Positions 1-5,734 of a stretch of DNA of 5,805 nucleotides are shown one piece after another. The first letter of the stretch is position 1; every line of letters starts with the position of its first letter. Source of the stretch: Ferroglobus sp. (GTDB taxonomy: Archaea; Halobacteriota; Archaeoglobi; Archaeoglobales; Archaeoglobaceae); assembly GCA_015520115.1 (NCBI GenBank), contig WAQS01000044.1, positions 1-5,805 on the forward strand, written 5' to 3'. A model generated the notes under the pieces. The model was given only the letters and a program-made list of their open reading frames with translations. It was not told where the DNA came from and searched no databases. Both the position numbers and the translations under genes were made by a program.

Positions 1-590
1 AAACCTTTAAGTCCTCTGTCATGGTACGCGTTCCACGAGATCGTTCTGAAAACGACAAACCTCTCATTTTTTGAGAAGTCCAAGTAGTCGTAAACAGTCT
101 TATTAGCCTCAAAATTGTTTGGGTGAAGATAGGCTAATTCGAAAAAGCTGTTAAATCTAACGTGCTTATTTCCAAAATCTCCCAAGAAGCTTTTAGGGGT
201 AACGACGTATTTGGAAAAGGGAACTGTTATCATGTGTAACTTCCTTGCTATCTCCGTGTCTTCAAGTATTACGTAATCTCCGCCAACAACGGCATTAGCG
301 TGAACCATGTGAGGTATCGGTCTGCCCATAACGACATCGGGTTTTATTTTTCTTAAGATTTTCAATGCGCTCCCTTCAAATTTAGCGAGTTTCAGCAACT
401 TTGAATAGATCGTATTTCCACTTTCTCCAAGTATTTCATAATTTTCGTAGTATTTTTCAAGTAGATAAGATGTCTCCCCCTTATTCACAGCCAAAACCGA
501 GATTTCATGTCCCCTTTTAACCATCTCTCTTGCGAAGTACCTGAATATATGCACGTGCTTCGGATGGACAACTCCCAAAGCTATCCTCAA
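1..590 (-). CDS. DUF354 family GT-B-like glycosyltransferase, 3' end outside window (partial)
   Basis: The first 196 codons are present and the gene continues past base 1. The N-terminus has the DUF354 pattern: a beta strand, then HPKHVHIFRYFAREM (residues 9-23), then KRGHEI. Further matches are KPDVVMGR (83-90), ILEDTEIARKLHMITVPFS (108-126), VVTPKSF (129-135), the family's ELAYLHPNNF (151-160) and FRTISWNAYHDRG (181-193). DUF354 proteins have a GT-B fold resembling UDP-GlcNAc 2-epimerase and MurG-type glycosyltransferases, are usually about 330-350 residues long, and sit in surface polysaccharide clusters; the reaction is not established. I chose the TTG start at 590 because GAGGTGA (602-596) lies 5 nt upstream. 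That site contains the TGA stop of the archaeosortase gene, so translation is probably coupled. An in-frame GTG at 599 is the alternative but lacks a well-spaced site. Family call is confident; the role as a sugar transferase or epimerase-like enzyme for a surface glycan is inference. Confidence 0.85.
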   Translation of the reverse strand, partial: MRIALGVVHPKHVHIFRYFAREMVKRGHEISVLAVNKGETSYLLEKYYENYEILGESGNTIYSKLLKLAKFEGSALKILRKIKPDVVMGRPIPHMVHANAVVGGDYVILEDTEIARKLHMITVPFSKYVVTPKSFLGDFGNKHVRFNSFFELAYLHPNNFEANKTVYDYLDFSKNERFVVFRTISWNAYHDRGLKG

Positions 591-595
591 ACTCT

Positions 596-1426
596 TCACC
601 TCATCTTCAGAAATACATATGAGAGTGGAAGGAGAACCAGCATGAAAAATATCCAGCCAAGATGGGGGTGAATTTTCAGCATGAATTCGGAGCCGAAGCT
701 GTATGTAAGATAAACCAACGTTGCAACTCTGAGCAAGTTGGCTAAGTAAACTGCAACGGATAACACGATGAGCACTTTTGCAACACTTCTCCAATCCTTC
801 CATCGAAATGCGATGTTATAAGACAAAACCATACTCGTAACAAGGAGCAGAGAATACCAACCAAAGCATGCAAGGTCTATCCTCAGAAATGCGTGATTTT
901 CCCCTAAAACTTCTATAATTCTAAAGTCTGAAATTCTCACACCAACTCCAACGCTTTCGAGCAATTTTACTACAGGAACTGCAACGGCGTAATGTCCGTA
1001 GAGATACGGAATATACATGCTGACTCTCGCCGGAAGCATGAAAAGAAGGGCAAAGAGCGTGAGAAATATTAGAGTAAAGTATACACCAAACCTTCCGATT
1101 TCCGAGTATTTGCTGCCGGATCCGTAGGACATGAGAGAGATTCCGAAAAGGATTACCATCGTGTCAAAAGTCTGAATTTCAGATTCAAGGAAGCTGTTGG
1201 CGATTATGTCAAGAGCGATCGTTCCTCCTCCTACAACTATCAAAAACCAAGATCTCCTTACTTCAGGAATTTCCTTTTCAGAGTTTTTGGCTAAGAGGAA
1301 GATGATTGCTAGCGACATTAAAAGAAAGACAGCTCCAAGATAAGCCGTTCCATAGGCAAGCTCTATTGATGCGCCTACAATTAGAGCTGCCAGAGCAACG
1401 ATCCCTTTCTCACTTGAAAGTTTCAT
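596..1426 (-). CDS. Archaeosortase/exosortase family transmembrane cysteine transpeptidase
   Basis: A 276-residue polytopic membrane protein with about seven or eight hydrophobic segments. Numbered from the ATG at 1426, the catalytic signature of the exosortase/archaeosortase superfamily is visible: Cys187 in LACFGWYSLL, Arg233 in ANLLRVA (the N-x-x-R motif, Asn230), and His253 in KIHPHLGWIFF, four residues before the conserved GW. Family members recognise a C-terminal tripartite signal (short motif, transmembrane helix, basic cluster) on secreted proteins, cut it, and can attach the protein to a lipid. This is established for ArtA, which uses Cys/Arg/Arg; here the third residue is His, as in many bacterial exosortases. 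I chose ATG 1426 because it forms an ATGA overlap with the stop of the ancestral PIG-L frame (TGA 1425-1423) and AGGTGG (1440-1435) lies 8 nt upstream. An in-frame GTG at 1438, preceded by GAGGT, would add four residues. Its subclass and target motif cannot be told from this window. Confidence 0.9.
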   Translation of the reverse strand: MKLSSEKGIVALAALIVGASIELAYGTAYLGAVFLLMSLAIIFLLAKNSEKEIPEVRRSWFLIVVGGGTIALDIIANSFLESEIQTFDTMVILFGISLMSYGSGSKYSEIGRFGVYFTLIFLTLFALLFMLPARVSMYIPYLYGHYAVAVPVVKLLESVGVGVRISDFRIIEVLGENHAFLRIDLACFGWYSLLLVTSMVLSYNIAFRWKDWRSVAKVLIVLSVAVYLANLLRVATLVYLTYSFGSEFMLKIHPHLGWIFFMLVLLPLSYVFLKMR

Positions 1427-1512
1427 CTTATTATCCACCTGATGACCTCAAACACTTCCGCATATTCGGCATTTATCTGCACACCACGGGTTTTTGCCAA
1501 GCTTTCGATGAA
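1423..1512 (-). pseudogene. Out-of-frame remnant of the PIG-L C-terminus
   Basis: In the frame one base on from the PIG-L reading frame, this stretch reads 29 codons starting FIESLAKTRGVQ and continuing INAEYAEVFEVIRWIIR, then TGA at 1425-1423. This is the characteristic PIG-L/LmbE C-terminal ending (an RGVQ...EYAE.FEVIRW pattern). The in-frame part stops matching right after HIERK (codon ending at 1514). Relatives have roughly 18-22 residues between these points (typically an IEAL..YKSQ...RPY stretch), and none of that is present. I infer a deletion of 3n-1 bases at about 1511-1516. The TGA overlaps the archaeosortase ATG as ATGA, which supports this being the ancestral end of the gene. Confidence 0.8.
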
Positions 1513-1996
1513 TTTTCCGTTCGATATGTCTTTTATCTAAGGGAATAAATGCGGTTGTGTCGAATGTTAGATTATTCCAAGGTTGCTCGTATCCGAGAAT
1601 CGTGCACCCTTTGAAAGCTCTTAGCGTTTCCTCTCTTGTGACCTTGTGATCCTGATGCGTGTCGTAGGAGGAAGGTGTGAAAACGACATCCGGAGAAATT
1701 TCCCTCCTGATATCAATCAAAGAGTCAAGAATTTCCTGCCGGAAAGTAGGAAATTTTCTAACTTCAAAGTCGTAAAGAAGGACGTTCTCTTTACTTATCC
1801 CAAGAATTTCCGTCGCCTCTAAAACTTCCTTTTTAAGGATATTTTTTGGGTAATTTTCCGGAACTGATCTCTCGCAAGAGGATAACGCTGCGTAGTATAC
1901 CTCTATTTCATCTTCAACGAACTTAGCTATACTCCCTCCACATCCGAGTTCTCCATCGTCGGTATGCGGACTTAGTATCAGAATTCTTTTAAACAT
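1448..1996 (-). CDS. PIG-L/LmbE-type sugar N-deacetylase with frame-disrupted C-terminus
   Basis: A zinc-dependent deacetylase fold of the GlcNAc-deacetylase family (PIG-L, MshB, BshB). Numbered from the ATG at 1996, the metal and catalytic motif PHTDDGELGCGG spans residues 10-21 (His11, Asp13, Asp14) and the distal THQDHKVTRE (113-122) supplies Asp116 and His117. Catalytic parts are therefore intact. The ATG at 1996 is preferred because GGAGTGA (2008-2002), which contains the stop of the upstream gene, lies 5 nt upstream; GTG at 2005 is the other option. After about residue 161 (HIERK) the reading frame becomes atypical, ending in a basic, Cys-rich tail and TGA at 1450-1448. The expected family C-terminus is readable in another frame (see 1423-1512). 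The open frame gives 182 residues against roughly 215-235 for relatives. By context it would deacetylate an N-acetylamino sugar for the neighbouring BshC-like protein. It may be an impaired or dead enzyme, or the lesion may be a sequencing error. Confidence 0.85.
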   Translation of the reverse strand: MFKRILILSPHTDDGELGCGGSIAKFVEDEIEVYYAALSSCERSVPENYPKNILKKEVLEATEILGISKENVLLYDFEVRKFPTFRQEILDSLIDIRREISPDVVFTPSSYDTHQDHKVTREETLRAFKGCTILGYEQPWNNLTFDTTAFIPLDKRHIERKIHRKLGKNPWCADKCRICGSV

Positions 1997-2001
1997 ATCA
2001 A

Positions 2002-3513
2002 TCACTCCAGAATTCCAAGCGGATCGATTTTGGTGTTTTCTTTTTCCAGCTCTTTAAATACGTTGTAAACTTTGAGAACTTCCGGAGAGTCGTAAAAAAC
2101 CTCCGAATCCAATCTGTAAAATTCTCCGATTTCACTCTTCGTAATTCTACCATCCTGCGATATTGAAGACTCCCAAGCGGGGATAATCTTTCCTATACCA
2201 ACATTTGCTGCCACGTCTACAATCGAAGGCTTCAAGGAGAATAAGCTGCTTGCAGCAGAAATTATGTTGCTCGTGCGTTTGTAATGGGACAGATATTTTT
2301 TCCGAATTCTCCTATCGGAGGACCCGTTTATTTTAGCGGCAATCAATCTTCTTCTGCTTTCCACCTTGCCCAAAATTGCGTGTTTTTCCCAATTGTCGGA
2401 TAAGCCGAATTCTTTAACAATAGCGTTCATTGCAGCTTTGTGTTCCTTTCCCAAATACACATCTACGGATTCCCAAAACACGGTTTTAGGAACGTTAAAT
2501 CCGAAACCCTTGGAGATGATATTCGATACGAGACCGTACTTCAAACTACCTCCTGATCCGGTAATAAATACGGACGTTTTCATACCCTCGAAAAAGAGGA
2601 CGTTCCTCATAATTGCCCTCGGACTCAACTTCTCAAATTCTCTGAGTGAATCGACTATCTCAACTTTATAGCCACAAAGTCTGCAATCTCCCACGAATTT
2701 TCCGTCTCTTCTCTCTATCGAAACCTTGCCTCCGCATTCGCAATGATACCAGAACGGAGCAAGTTTTTCATCAGTTTGCAAATCCGGAAAGTTCAAATTT
2801 TCAGCTGCGGAATTCTGCAGAAGGTTGAATTTGTCAAGGTCGTCTACAATTTTTTTCCACACATTCACGAACACTTTCTCCTTCTGTACATCCGAACTTC
2901 TGAAGAAGTATACGTCAACGCCCATCAACTTGCAGATCCTTGCAAACGCTATAGCATTCAAATCGGCAAAGTTATCGGAAAGATCGTAGCTTATCCAAAG
3001 TTCCTCAGCGATTTCTTCAACATCCATGTTGCCGATATAGTTTCTCAAAATTTCGTTTACGGCTTTTTCCCACTTTTCTTCTGAAGGTTTATCAAGTTCG
3101 TTAAACCTTTTCCATATTTCGGAGCTTTCGGGTCTCCTTAAACCGATATTCAGATAACCGTGCTTGTTCATCTTCGGAATTCTGTTTTGGTAGAGCAACT
3201 TCGAAGAAGAAGTGTCGTAATCAAGAAAGCCGAAAAATGCGATCGCATCTCTACCCATACTTTTTAGCTTTTTTTCGAAAAATTCCGCAAGGAAGGCTTT
3301 CTTCCATATTCCCGGATACGGTAAAAACAGAGGTTGATGCCCGCTCTCGATGACCAGAGTGTTTTCGCGAACTTTACTTTTTTCATAGGGTATTCTCGCA
3401 TCACTGTGAAATTTTTCGGAGACCTCCAAGAGAGAGTTTAAATTCCTTCTGTACTCTCTCCCCAAATTCGCATTGTTCTCAGCAACATCCATACAAAATT
3501 CAGAAACATTCAT
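2002..3513 (-). CDS. BshC-like (GHQP-motif) protein with inserted zinc ribbon
   Basis: A soluble protein of 503 residues from ATG 3513, close to BshC length (about 540). BshC adds cysteine to the free amine of glucosamine-malate in bacillithiol synthesis. Landmarks in order match that fold: VIESGHQPLFLPYPG (54-68) where BshC has its GQQ-GL..GPLY loop; AFFGFLDYD (92-100) where BshC has FW.AGEDHD; LSPRAIMRN (296-304) followed by TSVFITGSGGSLKY (313-326), equivalent to BshC's N.VTRP and GGPGE.-Y segment. Between them HCECGG (257-262) and CRLCG (277-281) form a Cx1C/Cx2C zinc ribbon that ordinary BshC lacks. I also recall uncharacterised bacterial proteins with a GHQPE..HPG motif that look like the same branch. 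ATG 3513 follows GGAGATGA at good spacing and begins 1 nt after the upstream stop; ATG 3522 is the alternative. It overlaps the PIG-L gene, so deacetylase and BshC-like protein are probably co-translated. Amino-acid ligation to an amino sugar is inference; cysteine as substrate is not shown. Confidence 0.7.
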   Translation of the reverse strand: MNVSEFCMDVAENNANLGREYRRNLNSLLEVSEKFHSDARIPYEKSKVRENTLVIESGHQPLFLPYPGIWKKAFLAEFFEKKLKSMGRDAIAFFGFLDYDTSSSKLLYQNRIPKMNKHGYLNIGLRRPESSEIWKRFNELDKPSEEKWEKAVNEILRNYIGNMDVEEIAEELWISYDLSDNFADLNAIAFARICKLMGVDVYFFRSSDVQKEKVFVNVWKKIVDDLDKFNLLQNSAAENLNFPDLQTDEKLAPFWYHCECGGKVSIERRDGKFVGDCRLCGYKVEIVDSLREFEKLSPRAIMRNVLFFEGMKTSVFITGSGGSLKYGLVSNIISKGFGFNVPKTVFWESVDVYLGKEHKAAMNAIVKEFGLSDNWEKHAILGKVESRRRLIAAKINGSSDRRIRKKYLSHYKRTSNIISAASSLFSLKPSIVDVAANVGIGKIIPAWESSISQDGRITKSEIGEFYRLDSEVFYDSPEVLKVYNVFKELEKENTKIDPLGILE

Positions 3514-3514
3514 T

Positions 3515-3841
3515 CTACTCATCTCCTCTTTTTCTCCTTTTAATATAAAAAAGCTCCAATTTCCAAACGACAATCATCAGAAGCGTAAATATCACCAAGG
3601 AAAGAAAGATGTTCGAAGCTGTTGTGCCTATTCCGAACCCCACGTCCATTAAGAGAGCTGTAAAAACCACAACGACGACACTGAAAACTCCAGAAAACGC
3701 TATTCTCTCCACAAGGCTCAGCTCTTCTCTCTCCGGAAAAAGGACGAGCAAAACCGCATAGCCCGGAACGAAAAACACGAAGATCAAGCCGAATAGCAAT
3801 CGCATTCCGTTTACGATAAGCTCTAATACAGATTCAACCAT
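3515..3841 (-). CDS. Small membrane protein equivalent to the N-terminal half of DUF1616
   Basis: A 108-residue protein with three predicted membrane helices (about residues 14-35, 48-67 and 75-98) and a basic C-terminal tail KRRKRGDE. The LLFGLIFVFFVPGYAVLLVLFP stretch (15-36) followed by EREELSLVERIAFSGVFS (37-54) is the typical opening of DUF1616 proteins, which carry a G..F..F.PGY....LFP motif and a xLxLxERxAxS motif. Full DUF1616 proteins are about 300 residues or more, with a membrane N-terminal domain and an extracytoplasmic C-terminal domain; here only the membrane part is encoded. DUF1616 proteins often sit near archaeosortases, but their function is unknown. The start ATG 3841 has GAGGAGA (3855-3849) 7 nt upstream and overlaps the VanZ-like gene by 8 bp. 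The missing C-terminal domain appears to be the divergent gene at 4361-4762. Confidence 0.8.
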   Translation of the reverse strand: MVESVLELIVNGMRLLFGLIFVFFVPGYAVLLVLFPEREELSLVERIAFSGVFSVVVVVFTALLMDVGFGIGTTASNIFLSLVIFTLLMIVVWKLELFYIKRRKRGDE

Positions 3842-4283
3842 TTAACGCTCTCCTCTTGTATTTACTAACTCCAATCACGACGATTTGAGAAAGCATCAAT
3901 CCGATCACATCAGCGAACAGATCAGCCAAACTTGGAGACCTTCCCGGAACGAACGCCTGATGAAATTCATCAAAAATTCCGTAGCACGCTCCTATTACCA
4001 GCGTGAGGATGTAGGGATTTCTGTTGAAGGCGCTTCTTACGGCAAGATTCAAAACGAACCCGAATCCGGCGTAAAGCAGGATGTGCGCAAATTTGTCTGG
4101 ATACCTGAAAGCGAAATAGAAAGGGACTGCAAGAAACTCCAAACCGTGTGTTTTGAGAAAATCGTATAATGCTATTAGATTCTCACTCGAAATTGGGTTC
4201 GGAGGATTGGATGTTGAGGAGAGATAGAAAATCGCTGCCGCATAAAGTATCGCAAGAAATCCGTAGACATACTTTTTTCGCAT
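3834..4283 (-). CDS. VanZ-like family membrane protein
   Basis: A 149-residue protein with four hydrophobic segments (about 5-22, 65-82, 91-106, 122-140). It has the VanZ-family signatures DKFAHILLYAGFG (63-75) and YGIFDEFHQAFVPGRSPSLAD (101-121). Several VanZ-like proteins occur in exosortase-linked polysaccharide clusters; their biochemical function is not established, although VanZ itself lowers teicoplanin susceptibility. I use the ATG at 4283 rather than the longer open frame reaching 4370: the longer version would run through the divergent promoter and its extra N-terminus looks non-coding. A TATA box centred about 25 bp upstream (4312-4305) predicts a transcript starting at or next to this ATG, so this is probably the first gene of the operon. 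The last 8 bp overlap the next gene. Confidence 0.88.
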   Translation of the reverse strand: MRKKYVYGFLAILYAAAIFYLSSTSNPPNPISSENLIALYDFLKTHGLEFLAVPFYFAFRYPDKFAHILLYAGFGFVLNLAVRSAFNRNPYILTLVIGACYGIFDEFHQAFVPGRSPSLADLFADVIGLMLSQIVVIGVSKYKRRALNG

Positions 4284-4304
4284 CACTTCCCATCTCAGTT
4301 TTCC

Positions 4305-4312
4305 TATATATA
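4305..4312 (-). promoter_or_regulatory. TATA box driving the minus-strand six-gene operon
   Basis: TATATATA reads on the minus strand, with its centre about 25 bp upstream of the VanZ-like ATG at 4283. In archaea transcription starts about 22-27 bp downstream of the TATA centre, so the mRNA should begin at or beside the ATG (leaderless). There is also a GAGATGG at 4296-4290 that could act as a ribosome binding site if the real start site lies further upstream. No other convincing promoter is seen inside the operon. Confidence 0.55.
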
Positions 4313-4323
4313 GTTGATTGAGA

Positions 4324-4337
4324 CGAAGATTTATTAA
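4324..4337 (+). promoter_or_regulatory. BRE/TATA element for the plus-strand gene at 4361
   Basis: CGAAGA (4324-4329, BRE-like) is followed directly by TTTATTAA (4330-4337). The TATA centre is about 27 bp before the ATG at 4361, which predicts a leaderless transcript. This agrees with the lack of a correctly spaced ribosome binding site: GGGAG touches the ATG directly. Confidence 0.5.
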
Positions 4338-4360
4338 CGACTTGTTAAAAATTACGGGAG

Positions 4361-4762
4361 ATGAGTGCAAACGATCTAATGATAAAAGCTCTGATCGTTA
4401 CCACGATTTTAAGCGTCGTCTTAGTTTCCTACCTTCTCTGGGTGAGCTCTCAGGAAAGGTACACGACCATATACATATACCCCGACTACTCGAACTACGT
4501 AAAGCCCGGAAGTGTCGTGAAATTTAGATACGGTCTCTACTGCCACGAAGGACAAGAGACGAACTACACAATCAAGATATACTTGGGAAATGAACTGATA
4601 AAGACGAAAAAAGTCGTGCTGAAAAACGATGAAAGGTGGGAGGAAAATGAGAGCGTTTATGTCCCTTCAGATATTTCCCTTCCGACTAAGATAAGGATCG
4701 TGGCTGAAACAGAAAATAATGCTTACGAAGTTTATTTTTGGATTAAGGAAAAATCAAGATGA
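4361..4762 (+). CDS. Membrane-anchored extracytoplasmic protein resembling the C-terminal domain of DUF1616
   Basis: A 133-residue protein with one N-terminal hydrophobic helix (about 8-28) and a beta-rich outer domain. YVKPGSVVKFRYGLYCHEG (46-64), then QETNYTIKIYLGNELI (65-80), a KNDERWEE turn (88-95) and the ending AYEVYFWIKEK (121-131) follow the pattern of the DUF1616 C-terminal domain, which has a V.NHEG..VNYT.EV.L core, a conserved ETWE-like turn and a Y..LHLWI-type end. There are two N-x-S/T sites in the outer part (NYT 68-70, NES 96-98) that could carry archaeal N-glycans. The only plus-strand gene here, it is divergent from the operon holding the DUF1616 N-terminal half, and its predicted transcript is leaderless. 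An in-frame ATG at 4379 would shorten it by six residues and still keep the helix. Function is unknown; the DUF1616 link is from remembered family patterns. Confidence 0.75.
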   Translation: MSANDLMIKALIVTTILSVVLVSYLLWVSSQERYTTIYIYPDYSNYVKPGSVVKFRYGLYCHEGQETNYTIKIYLGNELIKTKKVVLKNDERWEENESVYVPSDISLPTKIRIVAETENNAYEVYFWIKEKSR

Positions 4763-4767
4763 TTTTT
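4763..4767 (+). terminator. Short T-run after the plus-strand gene (possible terminator)
   Basis: TTTTT directly follows the TGA of the plus-strand gene. On the minus strand a matching T5 (4753-4749) lies 12 bases past the stop of the converging phospho-sugar transferase gene. Archaeal terminators are U-rich without requiring a hairpin, but five T is short, so this is weak. The two genes converge with only 3 bp between stop codons. Confidence 0.25.
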
Positions 4768-5722
4768 AGTAAGGGACGAAAAACCCGATGACGCAGAAAA
4801 CTGTTGTTAAAGCGTACATCGATAAAACCACCTGTTTCTCCGTCATTTTAAAGTAATACGGAAGGACCCACTTTAGCGTGTAAGGATTCGGAGCTTCGAT
4901 ACTCTTATCCTTTCTAACCTTCCCGAACTTGACGATTTTGTACCTTTCATCATTCGGCTTAATTTTTCGCATCAACCTCCAGTAGACGTAAAGGAGGAAA
5001 TTTGCAGTGTGAGGGAGGAGCATTACGAATCCAGAAACGTAAAAACCTCCAAGAACTATAGCCAATCCCACAGTCGATCCCATCGTAAAAGCTCCGACGT
5101 TTCCGTCAAAAATCTTCGACGGATACCAGTTAAAATATAAGAAAGCTAACAAAGCTCCGAGCATCGCTGAAGATATAAGAACGCTTCCCTTTCCACTTGT
5201 TAGAGACTTCAGCAAAAGGAAAGCCAAGAGTATTGCCGTCAAACCGGAAGCCATTCCGTTAAAGCCAGAGTGCATGTTAACAAGATTCGCTACCACCATC
5301 ACGTAAACCGGAGCGATTATGAATAGAAGCAATCCCCCCACTTCTCCTATTAACGGCACTTCTGCTTTGGATGCCACAAAAGCTATGGGCAGAGTAAATA
5401 CTGGTGGAAATACTACTTTTGTTGCCCTCCCTATATCTATCAGATCGTCGAGCAATCCAAAAAGACCGTAGAGAGCTATGATAAACACGGAAACGAGTTC
5501 TGGAAGCGTAATTTGAGCCGAAAAAGCTCCAAGGATAGCTAAAAATACTGCCGAATAAAAGGCAAGTAGGATCGACAATCCGCCGGAAGTTGGAACGTAT
5601 CTTACGCTGTTCTTGTAGTAATCCGGTACAACCATGTCTCTGTCCCTAAACTTCCTTATTTGAAGTGGAATTAGCAGCATAGCTACAACAAACGCTGTAA
5701 CTAATACCTCCCAAAACGACAT
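4766..5722 (-). CDS. WecA/MraY/ALG7-type polyprenyl-phosphate sugar-1-phosphate transferase (AglH-like)
   Basis: A polytopic membrane enzyme of 318 residues that would transfer a sugar-1-phosphate (GlcNAc-1-P in relatives) from a UDP-sugar to a dolichyl or undecaprenyl-type phosphate, the first step of N-glycan or surface polysaccharide assembly. Numbered from ATG 5722, the motifs are the Mg-binding GLLDDLIDIG (89-98; Asp92, Asp93, Asp96), ANLVNMHSGFNGMASG (145-160) in the form typical of archaeal/eukaryotic members (AG or SG instead of bacterial DG), FNWYPSKIFDGNVGAFTMGS (197-216), and LPHTANF (236-242) in a cytoplasmic loop. The position that is Asp in bacterial MraY (FxGDxG) is Asn208 here. 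A basic loop follows (KIKPNDERYKIVKFGKVRKDK, 253-273). AGGTG (5736-5732) lies 9 nt before ATG 5722; GTG at 5734 would add four residues. It is transcribed separately from the archaeosortase operon, so a joint pathway is inferred from proximity. Confidence 0.88.
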   Translation of the reverse strand: MSFWEVLVTAFVVAMLLIPLQIRKFRDRDMVVPDYYKNSVRYVPTSGGLSILLAFYSAVFLAILGAFSAQITLPELVSVFIIALYGLFGLLDDLIDIGRATKVVFPPVFTLPIAFVASKAEVPLIGEVGGLLLFIIAPVYVMVVANLVNMHSGFNGMASGLTAILLAFLLLKSLTSGKGSVLISSAMLGALLAFLYFNWYPSKIFDGNVGAFTMGSTVGLAIVLGGFYVSGFVMLLPHTANFLLYVYWRLMRKIKPNDERYKIVKFGKVRKDKSIEAPNPYTLKWVLPYYFKMTEKQVVLSMYALTTVFCVIGFFVPY

Positions 5723-5734
5723 ACAACCACGCAC

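Noticed and set aside
1505..1520. Programmed +1 frameshifting at the A-run CGGAAAATTC in the PIG-L gene
   Set aside because: A shift there would join HIERK to the family C-terminus but still leave out about 20 conserved residues, so a deletion explains it better.
1306..1548. An 80-codon plus-strand open frame across the PIG-L/archaeosortase junction
   Set aside because: It is antisense to two recognisable genes, has no family features, and lacks a promoter.
2366..3084. Three overlapping plus-strand open frames antisense to the BshC-like gene
   Set aside because: Their translations have no recognisable domain and the opposite strand has clear family motifs throughout.
3523..3573. A longer N-terminus for the BshC-like protein starting at 3573
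   Set aside because: It would overlap the DUF1616-like gene by about 59 bp; ATG 3513 (or 3522) has a good ribosome binding site and near-zero spacing to the stop.
3885..4169. A 94-codon plus-strand open frame opposite the VanZ-like gene
   Set aside because: The minus strand carries the VanZ motifs; this frame looks like a shadow.
4284..4370. A longer N-terminus for the VanZ-like protein, reaching a start at 4370 on the minus strand
   Set aside because: It would run across both divergent TATA boxes and into the plus-strand gene, and the added residues are not membrane-like. The ATG at 4283 fits the promoter and the family start.
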